64,000 nt of DNA from Streptomyces sp. HB132 (GCF_016909575.1 NZ_JAFBGA010000017.1:62001-126000), one strand, 5' to 3'. Counted from the first letter of the stretch, positions 44,455-53,786 are shown. Program-made: numbers and translations. The notes: generated from the letters alone by a model not told the origin.

Positions 44455-46140
44455 TCAGAGCCTGGACAGCTCGTCGACCAGGTCGTCCAGGCCCAGTGAC
44501 CCCTGGGAAAGGGCGGCCATGTGCCAGGCCTTGAGGTCGAACGCGTCGCCGTGGGCCTTCCGCGCGTTCTCCCTGCCCAGCAGCCAGGCACGCTCGCCCA
44601 GCTTGTAGCCGATGGCCTGCCCCGGCATCGACAGGTAGCGGGTCAGCTCGCTCTCCACGAAGTCGGCGGGGCGGCCACTGTGACGGCCGAAGAACTCCTC
44701 GGCCAGTGCCGGTGTCCACCGGTCACCCGGATGGAACGGAGAGTCCGCGGGGATCTCCAGTCCCAGATGCATGCCGATGTCGACGATGACCCGGCAGGCT
44801 CGCATCATCTGCGCGTCCAGATAGCCGAGACGGCGCTCCGCGTCCGGCAGGAAGCCCAGTTCGTCCATGAGACGTTCCGCGTACAGTGCCCAGCCCTCGG
44901 CGTTGGCGCTCACCTGACCGAGCGACGCCTGGTAGCGCGAGAGGCTGTCGGAGACGTGCTTCCACTGAGCGATCTGCAGGTGATGGCCGGGTACGCCCTC
45001 GTGGTACCAGGTCGACACCAGGTCGTAGACGGGGAAGCGGGTCTCTCCCATGGTGGGGAGCCAGGTACGGCCGGGTCGCGAGAAGTCCTCCGACGGCCCG
45101 GTGTAGTAAGGCGCTGCCGCGCCCCCCGCCGGAGCGATCCGGGACTCCACCTTCCGCACCCGCTCGGCGAGTTCGAAATGTGTGCCGTCGAGCGCCTCGA
45201 TGGCCTCGTCCATCAGGCTCTGGAGCCAGACGCGGACCTCGTCCACGCCCTCGATGTGCTCGCCGTGCACATCGAGGTGGGCGAGTGCCTCCCAAGGGCC
45301 TGCGCCCGGGAGGACCTTGTCCGCCTCGGTCTGCATCTCGGCCAGCAGCCGGCGGTACTCGGACCAGCCGTACGCGTACGCCTCGTCGAGATCCAGATCC
45401 GTGCCGTTGAACCGGCGTGACCAGCGCGCGTAACGCTCCCGCCCGACGGTGTCGGGCGCGCCCTCGATCGCCGGGGCGTACACGTCCCGCATCCAGTCCC
45501 GCAACGAGACCAGGGACCCGGCGGCCAGACCTGCCGCCTCGTCCAGTTCCCCGCGCAGTGATCCGGGCCCCTCGGCCACGAACTCCTGGAAGAAGCCCGG
45601 ACCTTCCTCCCCCGCCCAGGTCCCCAGCTGGCCGATGAACGTCGCAGCCGGGCGCGGTCCGCCGTAGAGCTTGCGCTCCAGACCGAGCGCGAGCGAGGCA
45701 CGATAGCCCTCGAGCGCCGCCGGAACCGCACGAAGGCGGTCCACGATCGCGGCCCAGTCCTCGTCCGTCGCCGTCGGTGTCGCGGAGAACACGTCACGGA
45801 GACTGTGCGCCGGGGAGCGGATGTTGGAGACGGCCCGCAGTCCCTCCTCGGCCTCGTGGACGGCGAGTTCGGCCGTCAGGCGTTCGCGCAGCAGTCGCGT
45901 GCACCGCCGCTCCTCGTCGGAGTCCGCGCCCGGCACCCCCTCGGCGGCGTCGAGCTCCACGAGGGTGCTCCGGATGAGCGCGGCCATGGCGGCCTGACCC
46001 GCCGGCGAGAAATCGGGCAGCCTGCGGGAGCTTTCCGCTACACCGAGATAGGTACCGGTGATCGGGTCGAGTTCGATGTACGCGTCGACGTAGGCGTCGG
46101 CGACCTGGCGCGGCAGTGCGCTGCTCGATGTGTCTGGCAT
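44455..46140 (-). CDS. DUF885 family protein, probable metallopeptidase
   Basis: The 561-residue protein is of typical length for the family. The signature WYHEGVPGHHLQ near residue 376-387 contains the zinc-binding HE and HH pairs, and downstream Glu residues in the EGWALYAERL segment complete the site. Related proteins are putative dipeptidases or carboxypeptidase-like enzymes. No signal peptide is visible. The start at 46140 (MPDTSSSALPRQ) has GAGG eight bases upstream; the frame extends 12 codons further without support. The Lrp regulator gene ends 68 bp upstream in the same direction. Confidence 0.9.
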   Translation of the reverse strand: MPDTSSSALPRQVADAYVDAYIELDPITGTYLGVAESSRRLPDFSPAGQAAMAALIRSTLVELDAAEGVPGADSDEERRCTRLLRERLTAELAVHEAEEGLRAVSNIRSPAHSLRDVFSATPTATDEDWAAIVDRLRAVPAALEGYRASLALGLERKLYGGPRPAATFIGQLGTWAGEEGPGFFQEFVAEGPGSLRGELDEAAGLAAGSLVSLRDWMRDVYAPAIEGAPDTVGRERYARWSRRFNGTDLDLDEAYAYGWSEYRRLLAEMQTEADKVLPGAGPWEALAHLDVHGEHIEGVDEVRVWLQSLMDEAIEALDGTHFELAERVRKVESRIAPAGGAAAPYYTGPSEDFSRPGRTWLPTMGETRFPVYDLVSTWYHEGVPGHHLQIAQWKHVSDSLSRYQASLGQVSANAEGWALYAERLMDELGFLPDAERRLGYLDAQMMRACRVIVDIGMHLGLEIPADSPFHPGDRWTPALAEEFFGRHSGRPADFVESELTRYLSMPGQAIGYKLGERAWLLGRENARKAHGDAFDLKAWHMAALSQGSLGLDDLVDELSRL

Positions 46141-46208
46141 GCCGACATCCTCGTACGACGAGGGCCTTCGCGTCACGGGGAACCGGACTTCGGCCGGATG
46201 GAGATCCT

Positions 46209-46739
46209 TCAGGGTGCGGGGGGCCCCGGGCGCGTCTCCGGGGCCTCGGCCGGGTTACGCCTGCCGGGCGTGGGCGGCATCAGCGGGCCGCACTCCCACT
46301 GTTGGAAGATCAGCCGGGTCTCCACGCGTGCCACCTCGCGGCGCGAGGTGAATTCGTCCAGCACGAGGCGCTGCAGATCAGTCGGGTCGGCGACGGCCAC
46401 ATGCACCAGATAGTCGTCGGGCCCGGTGAGGTGGAAGAGGGCCCGGGACTCGGCCAGTGCCCGGATCCGTTCGACGAACGGGCCGATGAGCTCCCTGCGG
46501 TGCGGCCGGACCTGGACCAGGAGGAGGGCCTCCAGTCCGCGGCCGAGTCTCGCGGGGTCGAGCTGCAGCCGATGCCCGAGGATCACACCGGACCGGCGCA
46601 GCCGCGCCACCCGGTCCAGGCATGTGGACGGGGCCACTCCGACTTCTGCGGCGAGCTCCCGGTACGTGGTCCGAGCATCGTTCTGCAGGAGACGCAGAAT
46701 ATGGAGATCAACCGGATCTAGAGCGACGGATTCGGGCAT
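46209..46739 (-). CDS. Lrp/AsnC-family transcriptional regulator
   Basis: The 176-residue protein has the N-terminal winged helix (LDPVDLHILRLLQNDARTTY, VAPSTCLDRVARLRRSG) and the C-terminal ligand-binding RAM/ActR domain (LLVQVRPHRREL, FHLTGPDDYLVHVAVAD). Its tail is Pro-rich. It is divergent from the Cys/Met PLP enzyme gene, with 59 bp between the two starts, so it very probably controls that gene in response to an amino acid such as methionine or cysteine. Confidence 0.93.
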   Translation of the reverse strand: MPESVALDPVDLHILRLLQNDARTTYRELAAEVGVAPSTCLDRVARLRRSGVILGHRLQLDPARLGRGLEALLLVQVRPHRRELIGPFVERIRALAESRALFHLTGPDDYLVHVAVADPTDLQRLVLDEFTSRREVARVETRLIFQQWECGPLMPPTPGRRNPAEAPETRPGPPAP

Positions 46740-46798
46740 CGGGCGAACGTAGCACGGCCTGCGCCCGTCATCGTCCGGTGCCTGTTCAGTCTGGTGGC

Positions 46799-48100
46799 AT
46801 GGACACCGAAGCCTCCTCGCTGACGACCCAGCCACCCCTCCGGTCCAGGGCGCTCGCCACCGAAGCCGTGCACGCCGGACGCGACGATCTCGCCTCCCTC
46901 GGCCTGCACGCCGCACCGATCGATCTGTCCACCACCTATCCCTCGTACGACTCCTTGGGCGAGGCCGCGCGTATCGACGCCTTCGCCGCCACGGGAGCCA
47001 GGCCCGACGGGCCGCCCGTGTACGCGCGGCTGGACAACCCGACGACAGCACGCTTCGAGACCGCGCTGGCCCGGCTGGAAGGCGCGGGGAGCTCGGTCGC
47101 CTTCGCCAGCGGCATGGCGGCGCTCACCGCCGTCCTGCTGGCCCGCGCGAGCATCGGGCTGCGCCATGTGGTCGCGGTGCGGCCGCTCTACGGCTGCAGC
47201 GACCATCTCCTGGGCGCCGGGCTGCTGGGCACAGAGGTGACCTGGACTGATCCGGCCGGCATCGCCGAGGCGATCCGGCCGGACACCGGTCTGGTGATGG
47301 TCGAGACGCCCGCGAACCCGACGCTCACCGAGATCGACATCCGGGCCGTGGCACACTCCTGCGGCTCCGTGCCGCTCCTGGTGGACAACACGTTCGCCAC
47401 GCCCGTGCTGCAGCGGCCCCTGGAGCTCGGCGCCCGGATCGTGCTGCACAGCGCCACCAAATACCTCGGTGGCCACGGCGACGTGATGGGCGGCGTCGTC
47501 GCCTGTGACGAGGAGTTCGCCGGCACCCTGCGGCAGGTGCGGTTCGCCACCGGGGGTGTGCTGCATCCCCTGGCCGGCTATCTGCTGCTCCGCGGCCTCT
47601 CCACGCTGCCCGTACGGGTGCGGGCGGCGTCGGCCGCGGCTGCGGAACTGGCCCGCAGACTCTCGGCCGACCCCCGCGTCGCACGGGTGCACTACCCGGA
47701 GGTGGGCGGCGCGATGGTGTCCTTCGAGGTGTTCGGGGACCCCCACAGGATCATCGCGGGAGTCCGGCTGATCACGCCCGCCGTGAGCCTCGGCAGCGTG
47801 GACACGCTCATCCAGCATCCGGCCTCCATCAGCCACCGCATCGTGGGTGAGGGAGACCGGAGAGCCGCCGGTGTCGGCGACCGGCTGCTGCGCATGTCGG
47901 TCGGTCTGGAGGACGTCGAGGACATCTGGGCGGACCTGTGTCAGGCGCTCAGCGCTGATCCGCCGGCTCGGTCCGGGGAAGCGGCCGCGGCGTCGAGGGT
48001 ACTTCCGAGCGGGTCACCGGCTCCGTCGTCGGTCCCGGCGCCTGCTCCGTCGACGGCCGGTCGAACCGTTGAGCAGGAGCCGCGGCCAGCCGTGCGGTGA
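46799..48100 (+). CDS. Trans-sulfuration / gamma-lyase family PLP enzyme
   Basis: The 433-residue protein belongs to the Cys/Met-metabolism PLP family (cystathionine gamma-synthase/lyase, methionine gamma-lyase). It shows YARLDNPTTARFETALARLE near residue 82, the PLP-phosphate turn SGMAAL, VDNTFATPVLQRP near 196, and the Schiff-base lysine K221 in SATKYLGGH. The C-terminal strand RMSVGLEDVEDIWADL is the usual family end. After it come about 48 extra residues rich in Ala, Pro and Ser that overlap the convergent GNAT gene by 152 bp. Exact reaction is undecided; the divergent Lrp regulator fits amino-acid catabolism. Confidence 0.9.
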   Translation: MDTEASSLTTQPPLRSRALATEAVHAGRDDLASLGLHAAPIDLSTTYPSYDSLGEAARIDAFAATGARPDGPPVYARLDNPTTARFETALARLEGAGSSVAFASGMAALTAVLLARASIGLRHVVAVRPLYGCSDHLLGAGLLGTEVTWTDPAGIAEAIRPDTGLVMVETPANPTLTEIDIRAVAHSCGSVPLLVDNTFATPVLQRPLELGARIVLHSATKYLGGHGDVMGGVVACDEEFAGTLRQVRFATGGVLHPLAGYLLLRGLSTLPVRVRAASAAAAELARRLSADPRVARVHYPEVGGAMVSFEVFGDPHRIIAGVRLITPAVSLGSVDTLIQHPASISHRIVGEGDRRAAGVGDRLLRMSVGLEDVEDIWADLCQALSADPPARSGEAAAASRVLPSGSPAPSSVPAPAPSTAGRTVEQEPRPAVR

Positions 48101-49421
48101 TGACCAGGGTGCCTTCCTCGATCTGGTAGTCGAGAGGCAGCGCGAGTGCCCGCATGGCGGCGACCATGCCCGTGTTGTGGGCCTGCGTCACCGCGTACAC
48201 GCTCTCGCAGCCGGCCTCGACGGCCAGACCCACCAGACGGCCGAGGAGTTCGGCGCCGATTCCGCGGCGCTGCCAGTCGTCCTCGACGAGGAGGGCGACC
48301 TCGGTCTCGTCCCCGTCCCAGAGCAGGTGGCCGAGTGCCACCAGTCGGCCGGAGGCCGTCTGCACGGCGAGCGTACGGCCGAAGCGGGGACTCAGCAGGT
48401 GGTCCAGATAGCGGTCGGCGTCACGGACCGGACCGTGGTAGCGCAGGCCGAGGGTGCGTTCGGAGCAGCGGCCGTGCATGGCGAGGGCGGCGTCGAGGTC
48501 ACCGCCGTCGGCACGGCGCACGGTGATCTCGTTGCCCTCGGGCAGGGTGAGGACGTCCTCACTGCTCGGCACGCGCGGGCCGAGCCGTGCGTCGAGCTCG
48601 ACCAGGGCACGGGCCCGGGCGAACTCCGTCGGGGTGAAGGGGAGATAAGGGCGTTCGACGGTGATGACACCGCCCGAGGGGTCGCGCAGCCGCATCACGG
48701 TGTCCTCCAGGACTCCTTCCACCGGGGCGCTCTCCCCGGTGGGCCGGCCGGTGATCGACCGGGCGGGCAGCGAGTGGATGGTGCACCGGCCCAGGAGCTG
48801 ACGCAGGGCCAGAGGCAGCTCGGCCGCGTCCAGTGCCGTGCGGGTGGCGAGGCCGAGTACCCGGGTGGGGGTGTCCACCAGGTCGTGGGCGTCCGCGCGC
48901 TCGATCCAGGTGGCGGATCCGCCGGCGGCGGCGATCTCCCGGGTGAGCTGCTGGGCGGGAAGTGCCGCGGGCGCGCGCAGGAGGAACTCGTCGACGGTGC
49001 CGTCGGCCAGCGGGTGGGTCTGCAGGGTGAGGATGTCGATCCGGTGACGGGCAAGGGCGATGCAGAGGGCGGCGAGGGTGCCGGGGGCATCCTTCACGGT
49101 CGTCCGCATGCGCCACAGCACCGTTTCGACGGCCTCCTCCGGGTCGGCCCCGGCACCGACGGAGACGATCTCCGGCGCGGCGCCGGTATCCGGGGGCGGG
49201 GCGTGACTGTGCCGCCGTGCCCACCAGGTGTGGAACGCGGCCGTGGCGACCAGGGCCACGGCCGAGGCGATGAGCAGATGGGGGCCGTCGGGCTGGTGCC
49301 CGATCAGATTGGCGATCGCGTCGGCCACGGCGACCGCCGTGAAGAGCGCGGCCAGCTCGATCAGGTCCCGCCGCCAGTGGTGCGGACGGCGGGCACTCTT
49401 CGCGGATGTCACATCAGTCAT
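47949..49421 (-). CDS. Membrane-anchored ACT-domain / GNAT acetyltransferase protein
   Basis: The 490-residue protein starts with a basic segment, then two membrane helices (about 20-40 and 48-66), then a regulatory ACT-like domain (VKDAPGTLAALCIALARHRIDI near 110). The C-terminal half is a GNAT acetyltransferase with EITVRRADGGDLDAA, ALLVEDDWQRRGIGAELLGRLV (acetyl-CoA loop QRRGIG) and SVYAVTQAHNTGM. Such proteins are widespread in streptomycetes, and ligand and acetyl acceptor are unknown. The last 50 or so residues are a disordered Pro/Thr/Arg tail, encoded within the overlap with the PLP-enzyme gene. Confidence 0.87.
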   Translation of the reverse strand: MTDVTSAKSARRPHHWRRDLIELAALFTAVAVADAIANLIGHQPDGPHLLIASAVALVATAAFHTWWARRHSHAPPPDTGAAPEIVSVGAGADPEEAVETVLWRMRTTVKDAPGTLAALCIALARHRIDILTLQTHPLADGTVDEFLLRAPAALPAQQLTREIAAAGGSATWIERADAHDLVDTPTRVLGLATRTALDAAELPLALRQLLGRCTIHSLPARSITGRPTGESAPVEGVLEDTVMRLRDPSGGVITVERPYLPFTPTEFARARALVELDARLGPRVPSSEDVLTLPEGNEITVRRADGGDLDAALAMHGRCSERTLGLRYHGPVRDADRYLDHLLSPRFGRTLAVQTASGRLVALGHLLWDGDETEVALLVEDDWQRRGIGAELLGRLVGLAVEAGCESVYAVTQAHNTGMVAAMRALALPLDYQIEEGTLVITARLAAAPAQRFDRPSTEQAPGPTTEPVTRSEVPSTPRPLPRTEPADQR

Positions 49422-49517
49422 GTCTTCACTGTGACCGAACGGTGTTGCCTGATCACGAACGCATTGTGACTGATGGGTTACGTGTGGATCCGGTCGCCTT
49501 CCATACGTTTTCGTGTG

Positions 49518-51098
49518 TCACTGCCCGGTGCGTCCCGGCTGCAGCACCTTGCTGAACAGGACCGTGCCGCCCTGCGCCCGCAGGCGCACGGTCAGCTCCC
49601 CGCTCCCGCCGTCGATGTCGACCTCCCCGAAGAACTGCGGAGACTCCATGGGGGACACGTTCGCCCGGTCGGGAGCCCTGACGAAGACCCGCTCCGGCCC
49701 GAACGTGCCGTCCAGCGCGTTGGCGGGGAAGCCGCCCGCGGCCAGAGGGCCCGAGACGAACTCCCAGAAGGGGGCGAAGTCCTTGAAGGCCGCGCGCTCG
49801 GGGGCGTAGTGCTGGGCGGAGGTGTAGTGCACGTCCGCCGTCAGCCAGACGGTGCCGGTGATACGCCGGTGCTTGATGTGCCGCAGCAGTTCGGCGATCT
49901 GCAGCTCCCGACCCAGCGGTGCGCCCGGATCGCCCTGTGCGACCGCCTCGAAGTCCGTGGCCCCGTCCGGGACCACCAGCCCCAGGGGCATGTCGGCGGC
50001 GATGACCTTCCACACCGCACGCGACTGCGAGAGCTCCCGCTTGAGCCAGCCCAACTGCTCGGCGCCGAGGATGCCGATGGCGTCGTCGGGCTGCCGACCG
50101 GGGGAGTTGGCGTTGCGGAAGGACCTCATGTCCAGCACGAACACATCGAGCAGGGGACCGTGCCGCACCACGCGGTGCATGCGCCTCCGGTTCGGTGACC
50201 CCTGCAGAGTGGGCACCGGGAAGTACTCGCGGAAGGCCCGCATCGACCGCGCCGCGAGCAGGTCCACGTTCTTCTCGGTGTAGCGGGCGTCGTCGAGGAT
50301 CTGCCCCGGATACCAGTTGTTGCGTACCTCGTGGTCGTCCCACTGGACGACGGAGGGAACCTGCGCGTTGAACGCCCGCAGATTGTCGTCGAGCAGGTTG
50401 TACCGGAAGTTCCCGCGGTACTCGTCCAGGGTCTCGGCGACCTTGGACTTCTCGGGCGTCGTGATGTTGCGCCAGATCCGCCCGTCGGGCAGCGTCACGC
50501 TGGGCTCGAGCACCCCGTCGGCGTAGATGTTGTCGCCGCTGCACAGGAAGAAGTCCGGGTCCAGACGGCGCATCTCGTCGTACACCCGGTAGCCGCCGAT
50601 ATCGGGGTTGATGCCCCAGCCCTGCCCCGCGATGTCCCCGGACCAGAGGAACCGCACCCCGTCACGGCGGCCTGCCGGAGCGGTGCGGAAGGTTCCGTAC
50701 ACGGGCCTGCCCGTACGCCGTGGATCGTGCGGGTCCGCCAGCGTGACGCGGTAGTGAATCTGTTCCCCGGCCGGCAGCCCGTGCAGCGGGGTCGTGCCGG
50801 TGAAGTCCGTACGGGCGCCGATCAGCGGGCCGTGCCACGTGCGGGAGCGGCGGAACGACTCCGTCGCGGACGTCTCCACCACCATCCGGGCGGGGCGGTC
50901 CGAACGCACCCACACCAGGGCCGACGACGCCGTCACATCGCCGACCTGCACGCCCCAGGAAGCGCTCGGCCGGCCCGACATCGCGAAGGCGGGCGCGCTG
51001 CTGACCGCCCCGGGCACCGCGATCGCGGCCGAGGCCAGGAGCGAGCCTCGCAGCAGGGTGCGGCGGCCCGGGGCAGGGACGAGCGGGCGGTTCGACAT
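49518..51098 (-). CDS. phoD: Alkaline phosphatase D family protein, Tat-secreted
   Basis: The 526-residue protein carries a twin-arginine signal (GRRTLLRGSLLASAAIAVPG, residues 11-30) and probable cleavage after an AFA motif. The N-terminal PhoD domain is followed by the metallophosphoesterase domain with LWSGDIAGQGWG, FLCSGDNIYADG near 187, WDDHEVRNNW near 275 and WLTADVHYTSAQHY near 435. It should be an extracellular Ca/Fe-dependent phosphomonoesterase or phosphodiesterase. The ATG at 51098 has GGAGG seven bases upstream. I see no clear Pho box in the adjacent sequence. The symbol is by family resemblance. Confidence 0.9.
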   Translation of the reverse strand: MSNRPLVPAPGRRTLLRGSLLASAAIAVPGAVSSAPAFAMSGRPSASWGVQVGDVTASSALVWVRSDRPARMVVETSATESFRRSRTWHGPLIGARTDFTGTTPLHGLPAGEQIHYRVTLADPHDPRRTGRPVYGTFRTAPAGRRDGVRFLWSGDIAGQGWGINPDIGGYRVYDEMRRLDPDFFLCSGDNIYADGVLEPSVTLPDGRIWRNITTPEKSKVAETLDEYRGNFRYNLLDDNLRAFNAQVPSVVQWDDHEVRNNWYPGQILDDARYTEKNVDLLAARSMRAFREYFPVPTLQGSPNRRRMHRVVRHGPLLDVFVLDMRSFRNANSPGRQPDDAIGILGAEQLGWLKRELSQSRAVWKVIAADMPLGLVVPDGATDFEAVAQGDPGAPLGRELQIAELLRHIKHRRITGTVWLTADVHYTSAQHYAPERAAFKDFAPFWEFVSGPLAAGGFPANALDGTFGPERVFVRAPDRANVSPMESPQFFGEVDIDGGSGELTVRLRAQGGTVLFSKVLQPGRTGQ

Positions 51099-51728
51099 CG
51101 ATGCGCCTCCAGGGGCGAGAGGGCTGCCGGGACAGCGGGGTGGTACGGAGCTGGGTGCGGACCCATACCTAGTCCCCGGCGGAGGCGGGCACGCCAACCG
51201 CAGATGAACAACCGGTCGGCCCACCCCCCGAGGCCACGAGAGGCATCCACTCTCGGCACAGCCTGTGACGGGTGGCCACGACCGCACCACCTCGATCCGC
51301 ATTCGCACGTGCACCGGACCGCCGGGCCGCGGTCGGCAGGTCTCCCGCGGACCGACTCTGCCGGCAGGCGTACCCCCTGCGCGCGGGGTGCCGGTTGCGC
51401 GCGACCGGGGACCGGACGGACCGAGCCGTTACCGGAGTCGCCCGCCGGGCGGTGGTTCAGCGGACGAAGTGCGATAGCGGCGTCGCCGCGCTGACCCGTG
51501 CCCGCGGCACGTACCGTTCAGACCTTCGGGCGACGACGTGCGGAACCGGGGCGGTCCCGCTGACCCCGGTCGCCGCGAAGTGTCCGGCCGGAGTGGTCGT
51601 CAGGGCGCCGCGGAGATCCCGGTGCGCGCGCCGGTCAGTGGCGCGACTGCCGTTCGTGGACGGGACGGTTGGTGGGTCCTTGGACGGCGCCGGGCTCGGG
51701 CGGTCCGGGGCGAGGCGGCGCCCGCGTG
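51099..51728. other. Intergenic region, 630 bp, nothing recognised
   Basis: This lies upstream of phoD and downstream of the minus-strand hydrolase. Open frames exist on both strands but are Arg/Pro/Ala-rich without motifs. No repeat array, tRNA or hairpin of note was seen. The phoD promoter should lie in the first 150 bp. Confidence 0.5.
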
Positions 51729-52559
51729 TCAGCGGCTCGTGTCGAGGATGACCCGCGCGACGGCGGCGGGATCGTCGTTCATCGGGACGTGGCCGCAACC
51801 CGGGAGGCGGACGAGCCGTGCCCCCGGAACCACGTGCTTGGCCCTCCCTCCCTGCCGACGCAGGAGCAGGCGGTCCTTGTCGCCCCAGGCGATGCTGACG
51901 GGGAGGTCCGGCACGTCATCGGTGAAGGCGACGGTCAGGCCGGCCTCGAGGGTCTGCCGGAACCCGGTCGCTTCGCGCAGGGCGACGGTCTCCGACACCA
52001 CCGCGTCGGGTGAACGGCGTCCGGGCCGGGCGTAGATGGTGCTGGTCAGCACTGTGCGGCCGGGCGAGCTCCTCGAGAGCCCCTCGATCAGCGGCATCGG
52101 CATCGAGAGGGCCGCTCCGCGCATCGCCCGCAGCACTCCGAAGGCGTAACGGCGCTCGCTCCGCGTCCGGAAACCCGCGGGGGAGAAGGCCGTCACCGAA
52201 CGCACCAGCTTCTCGCGGCCCAACTCCAGCGCCAGAAGACCCCCCAGGCTGTTCCCGGCGACATGGGGACGCTCCACGCCGATTGCGTCGAAGAGCGAAC
52301 CGAGCAGGGGGACCATCGTCCGCAGGTCGTGCGAAAGCCCCTGAGGCAGCGCGGGTGAGGCGCCGAATCCGGGCAGGTCCAGAGCTATGACGTCCCGCTC
52401 GGCTGCCAGGATGCGAAGGACCGGATCCCACGCCTGGCGGTGATGACCGATTCCGTGCAGCAGCACCAACGGCGCACCCGAGCCCGTCCGTTCGTACGCC
52501 ACCTCTGCCGTGCGACGGCCGGCGGGAGAGTCGACTGCGAACGAGACCGTGGTGGCCAT
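51729..52559 (-). CDS. Alpha/beta hydrolase
   Basis: The 276-residue protein has the complete fold order: LVLLHGIGHHRQAWDPVL near residue 31, ALDLPGFGAS near 59, the nucleophile elbow GNSLGG with Ser104, the acid near AWGDKDRLL, and the late His in LPGCGHVPMNDDP. It is cytoplasmic and the substrate is unknown. It is divergent from the sigJ-like gene across 146 bp, so the sigma factor or a shared operator may control it. Confidence 0.9.
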   Translation of the reverse strand: MATTVSFAVDSPAGRRTAEVAYERTGSGAPLVLLHGIGHHRQAWDPVLRILAAERDVIALDLPGFGASPALPQGLSHDLRTMVPLLGSLFDAIGVERPHVAGNSLGGLLALELGREKLVRSVTAFSPAGFRTRSERRYAFGVLRAMRGAALSMPMPLIEGLSRSSPGRTVLTSTIYARPGRRSPDAVVSETVALREATGFRQTLEAGLTVAFTDDVPDLPVSIAWGDKDRLLLRRQGGRAKHVVPGARLVRLPGCGHVPMNDDPAAVARVILDTSR

Positions 52560-52705
52560 ACTGCTCCTCGGGACGGAACCGCCGGGCTGGGAGGACGAGA
52601 ATGAGACGACTCGTCAACAATGATTACCGTCGGGTAGCTTCCAGTTCAAGGGGTGCGCGCCGATTGCCGCTGGACACCCTCGGACGCGTCGGCTGGGATG
52701 GATGA
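52560..52705. promoter_or_regulatory. Divergent promoter region of hydrolase and sigJ-like gene
   Basis: The 146-bp gap contains the 11-bp palindrome GACGAcTCGTC (52605-52615). Its right arm overlaps a TTGACG hexamer (minus strand, 52612-52617) that could be a -35 box for the hydrolase gene. An imperfect inverted repeat around taccgtcgggta (52626-52637) follows. No factor can be named. Confidence 0.4.
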
Positions 52706-53590
52706 GTGACTGCCGACTCAGGGACCGAGCTCTTCGAAGAACACCGGCCCTTCCTCACCGGGGTCGCCTACCGCATGCTCGGCCGCGCCGCCGACGCCGA
52801 GGACGTGGTGCAGGAGGCGTGGCTGCGCTGGTCGTCGGCGGAGCACGAAGGTGTGCGGGAGCCGCGGGCCTTCCTCGTGCGGATCACCACCCGTCTGGCC
52901 ATCGACCGACTGCGGCACCTGCGGTCCCGGCGCGAGGCGTACGTGGGGCCCTGGCTGCCCGAACCGGTGGTGACCGCATTCGGCCCGGCCGTTCCTGATT
53001 CCGCTGAACGCGCGGTGCTCGCCGACTCCGTTTCCCTCGCCGTACTCGTCGTCCTCGAATCCCTCTCCCCGTTGGAGCGCGCGGTTTTCGTCCTGCGTGA
53101 GGCCTTCGGCTTCCCGTACGCGGAGATCGGGGCCGCCCTCGACCGGTCGGAGGCGGCGGTCAGGCAGCTCGCAGGCCGCGCCAAGCTTCATGTGGAGGAG
53201 CGCAAGCCGCGCTACGACGTCGATCCGGCCGTGCGGCGCGATCTCACGGAGCGCTTCCTGGCCGCCGCTTCGGGCGGGGACCTGGAGCAGTTGGTCGCCC
53301 TGCTGGCACCCGACGTGCGCATGGTCAGTGACAGTGGAGGCAAGGCGAAGGCGCCGCGCAGGATCGTCGAGACCGCGGACAAGGTCGGCCGCTTCCTCCT
53401 CGCTGTGGGGCGTGAACGGTCAGCCACCACGGAGGTGCGGATCCTGGAGCTCAACGGTGGTCCCGCTCTGGTGTTCAGCGTGGACGGCGAGGTGGACACG
53501 GTGTTCCAGGCCGACGCCAGCGACGGGGTCATCCGATGCGTGTACGTCATCCGGAACCCGGACAAACTGGCAGGGGTGCCCGCAGAGTAG
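52706..53590 (+). CDS. sigJ: ECF41-type RNA polymerase sigma factor (SigJ family)
   Basis: The 294-residue protein has sigma region 2 (RPFLTGVAYRMLGRAADAED, residues about 13-32) and region 4 (LERAVFVLREAFGFPYAEIG, about 115-135). It then has a C-terminal SnoaL-like domain of about 100 residues (LTERFLAAASGGDLEQLVAL and a late GVIRCVYVIRNPDKL). The extension, regulatory in the ECF41 group, defines the family and replaces an anti-sigma factor. The start is the GTG at 52706. The divergent hydrolase is a plausible target, since ECF41 factors are usually next to their targets. No membrane anti-sigma gene is nearby. Confidence 0.9.
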   Translation: MTADSGTELFEEHRPFLTGVAYRMLGRAADAEDVVQEAWLRWSSAEHEGVREPRAFLVRITTRLAIDRLRHLRSRREAYVGPWLPEPVVTAFGPAVPDSAERAVLADSVSLAVLVVLESLSPLERAVFVLREAFGFPYAEIGAALDRSEAAVRQLAGRAKLHVEERKPRYDVDPAVRRDLTERFLAAASGGDLEQLVALLAPDVRMVSDSGGKAKAPRRIVETADKVGRFLLAVGRERSATTEVRILELNGGPALVFSVDGEVDTVFQADASDGVIRCVYVIRNPDKLAGVPAE

Positions 53591-53617
53591 CGGCGCGAGC
53601 GGAAGCCCGGCCCGGCG

Positions 53618-53646
53618 CCCGGGAGGCTCGCGCCGAGCTTCCCGGG
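53618..53646 (+). terminator. Terminator after the sigma factor gene
   Basis: cccgggaggctcg (53618-53630) pairs with cgagcttcccggg (53634-53646) over 13 bp with one G-U pair and a 3-base loop. It lies 27 bases past the sigJ stop. Confidence 0.8.
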
Positions 53647-53750
53647 GGCCTTCCCTGGGGCCTTCCTGCGGCATGGGATCACCGCCGCCGCGCGAACGTC
53701 CCGTGAACGCTCTGCGGCAGTGGTCCGTTTCGCTGTGTTACGGGGCGAGG

Positions 53751-53786
53751 ATTGGTCTTGACCAAGGTGGTTCGCCGTCCTAAGGT
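53751..53786 (+). promoter_or_regulatory. DasR-type operator overlapping the GntR gene promoter
   Basis: attggtcttgaccaag (53751-53766) contains TGGTCT-GACCA, the core of the published DasR responsive element of streptomycetes (ACTGGTCTAGACCACT), with 12 of 16 positions matching. Its right half coincides with a TTGACC -35 box (53758-53763), and TAAGGT (53781-53786) is a -10 box at 17-bp spacing. Binding would block the promoter. The downstream GntR regulator (autoregulation) or DasR itself (amino-sugar control) could be the repressor. Confidence 0.6.
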
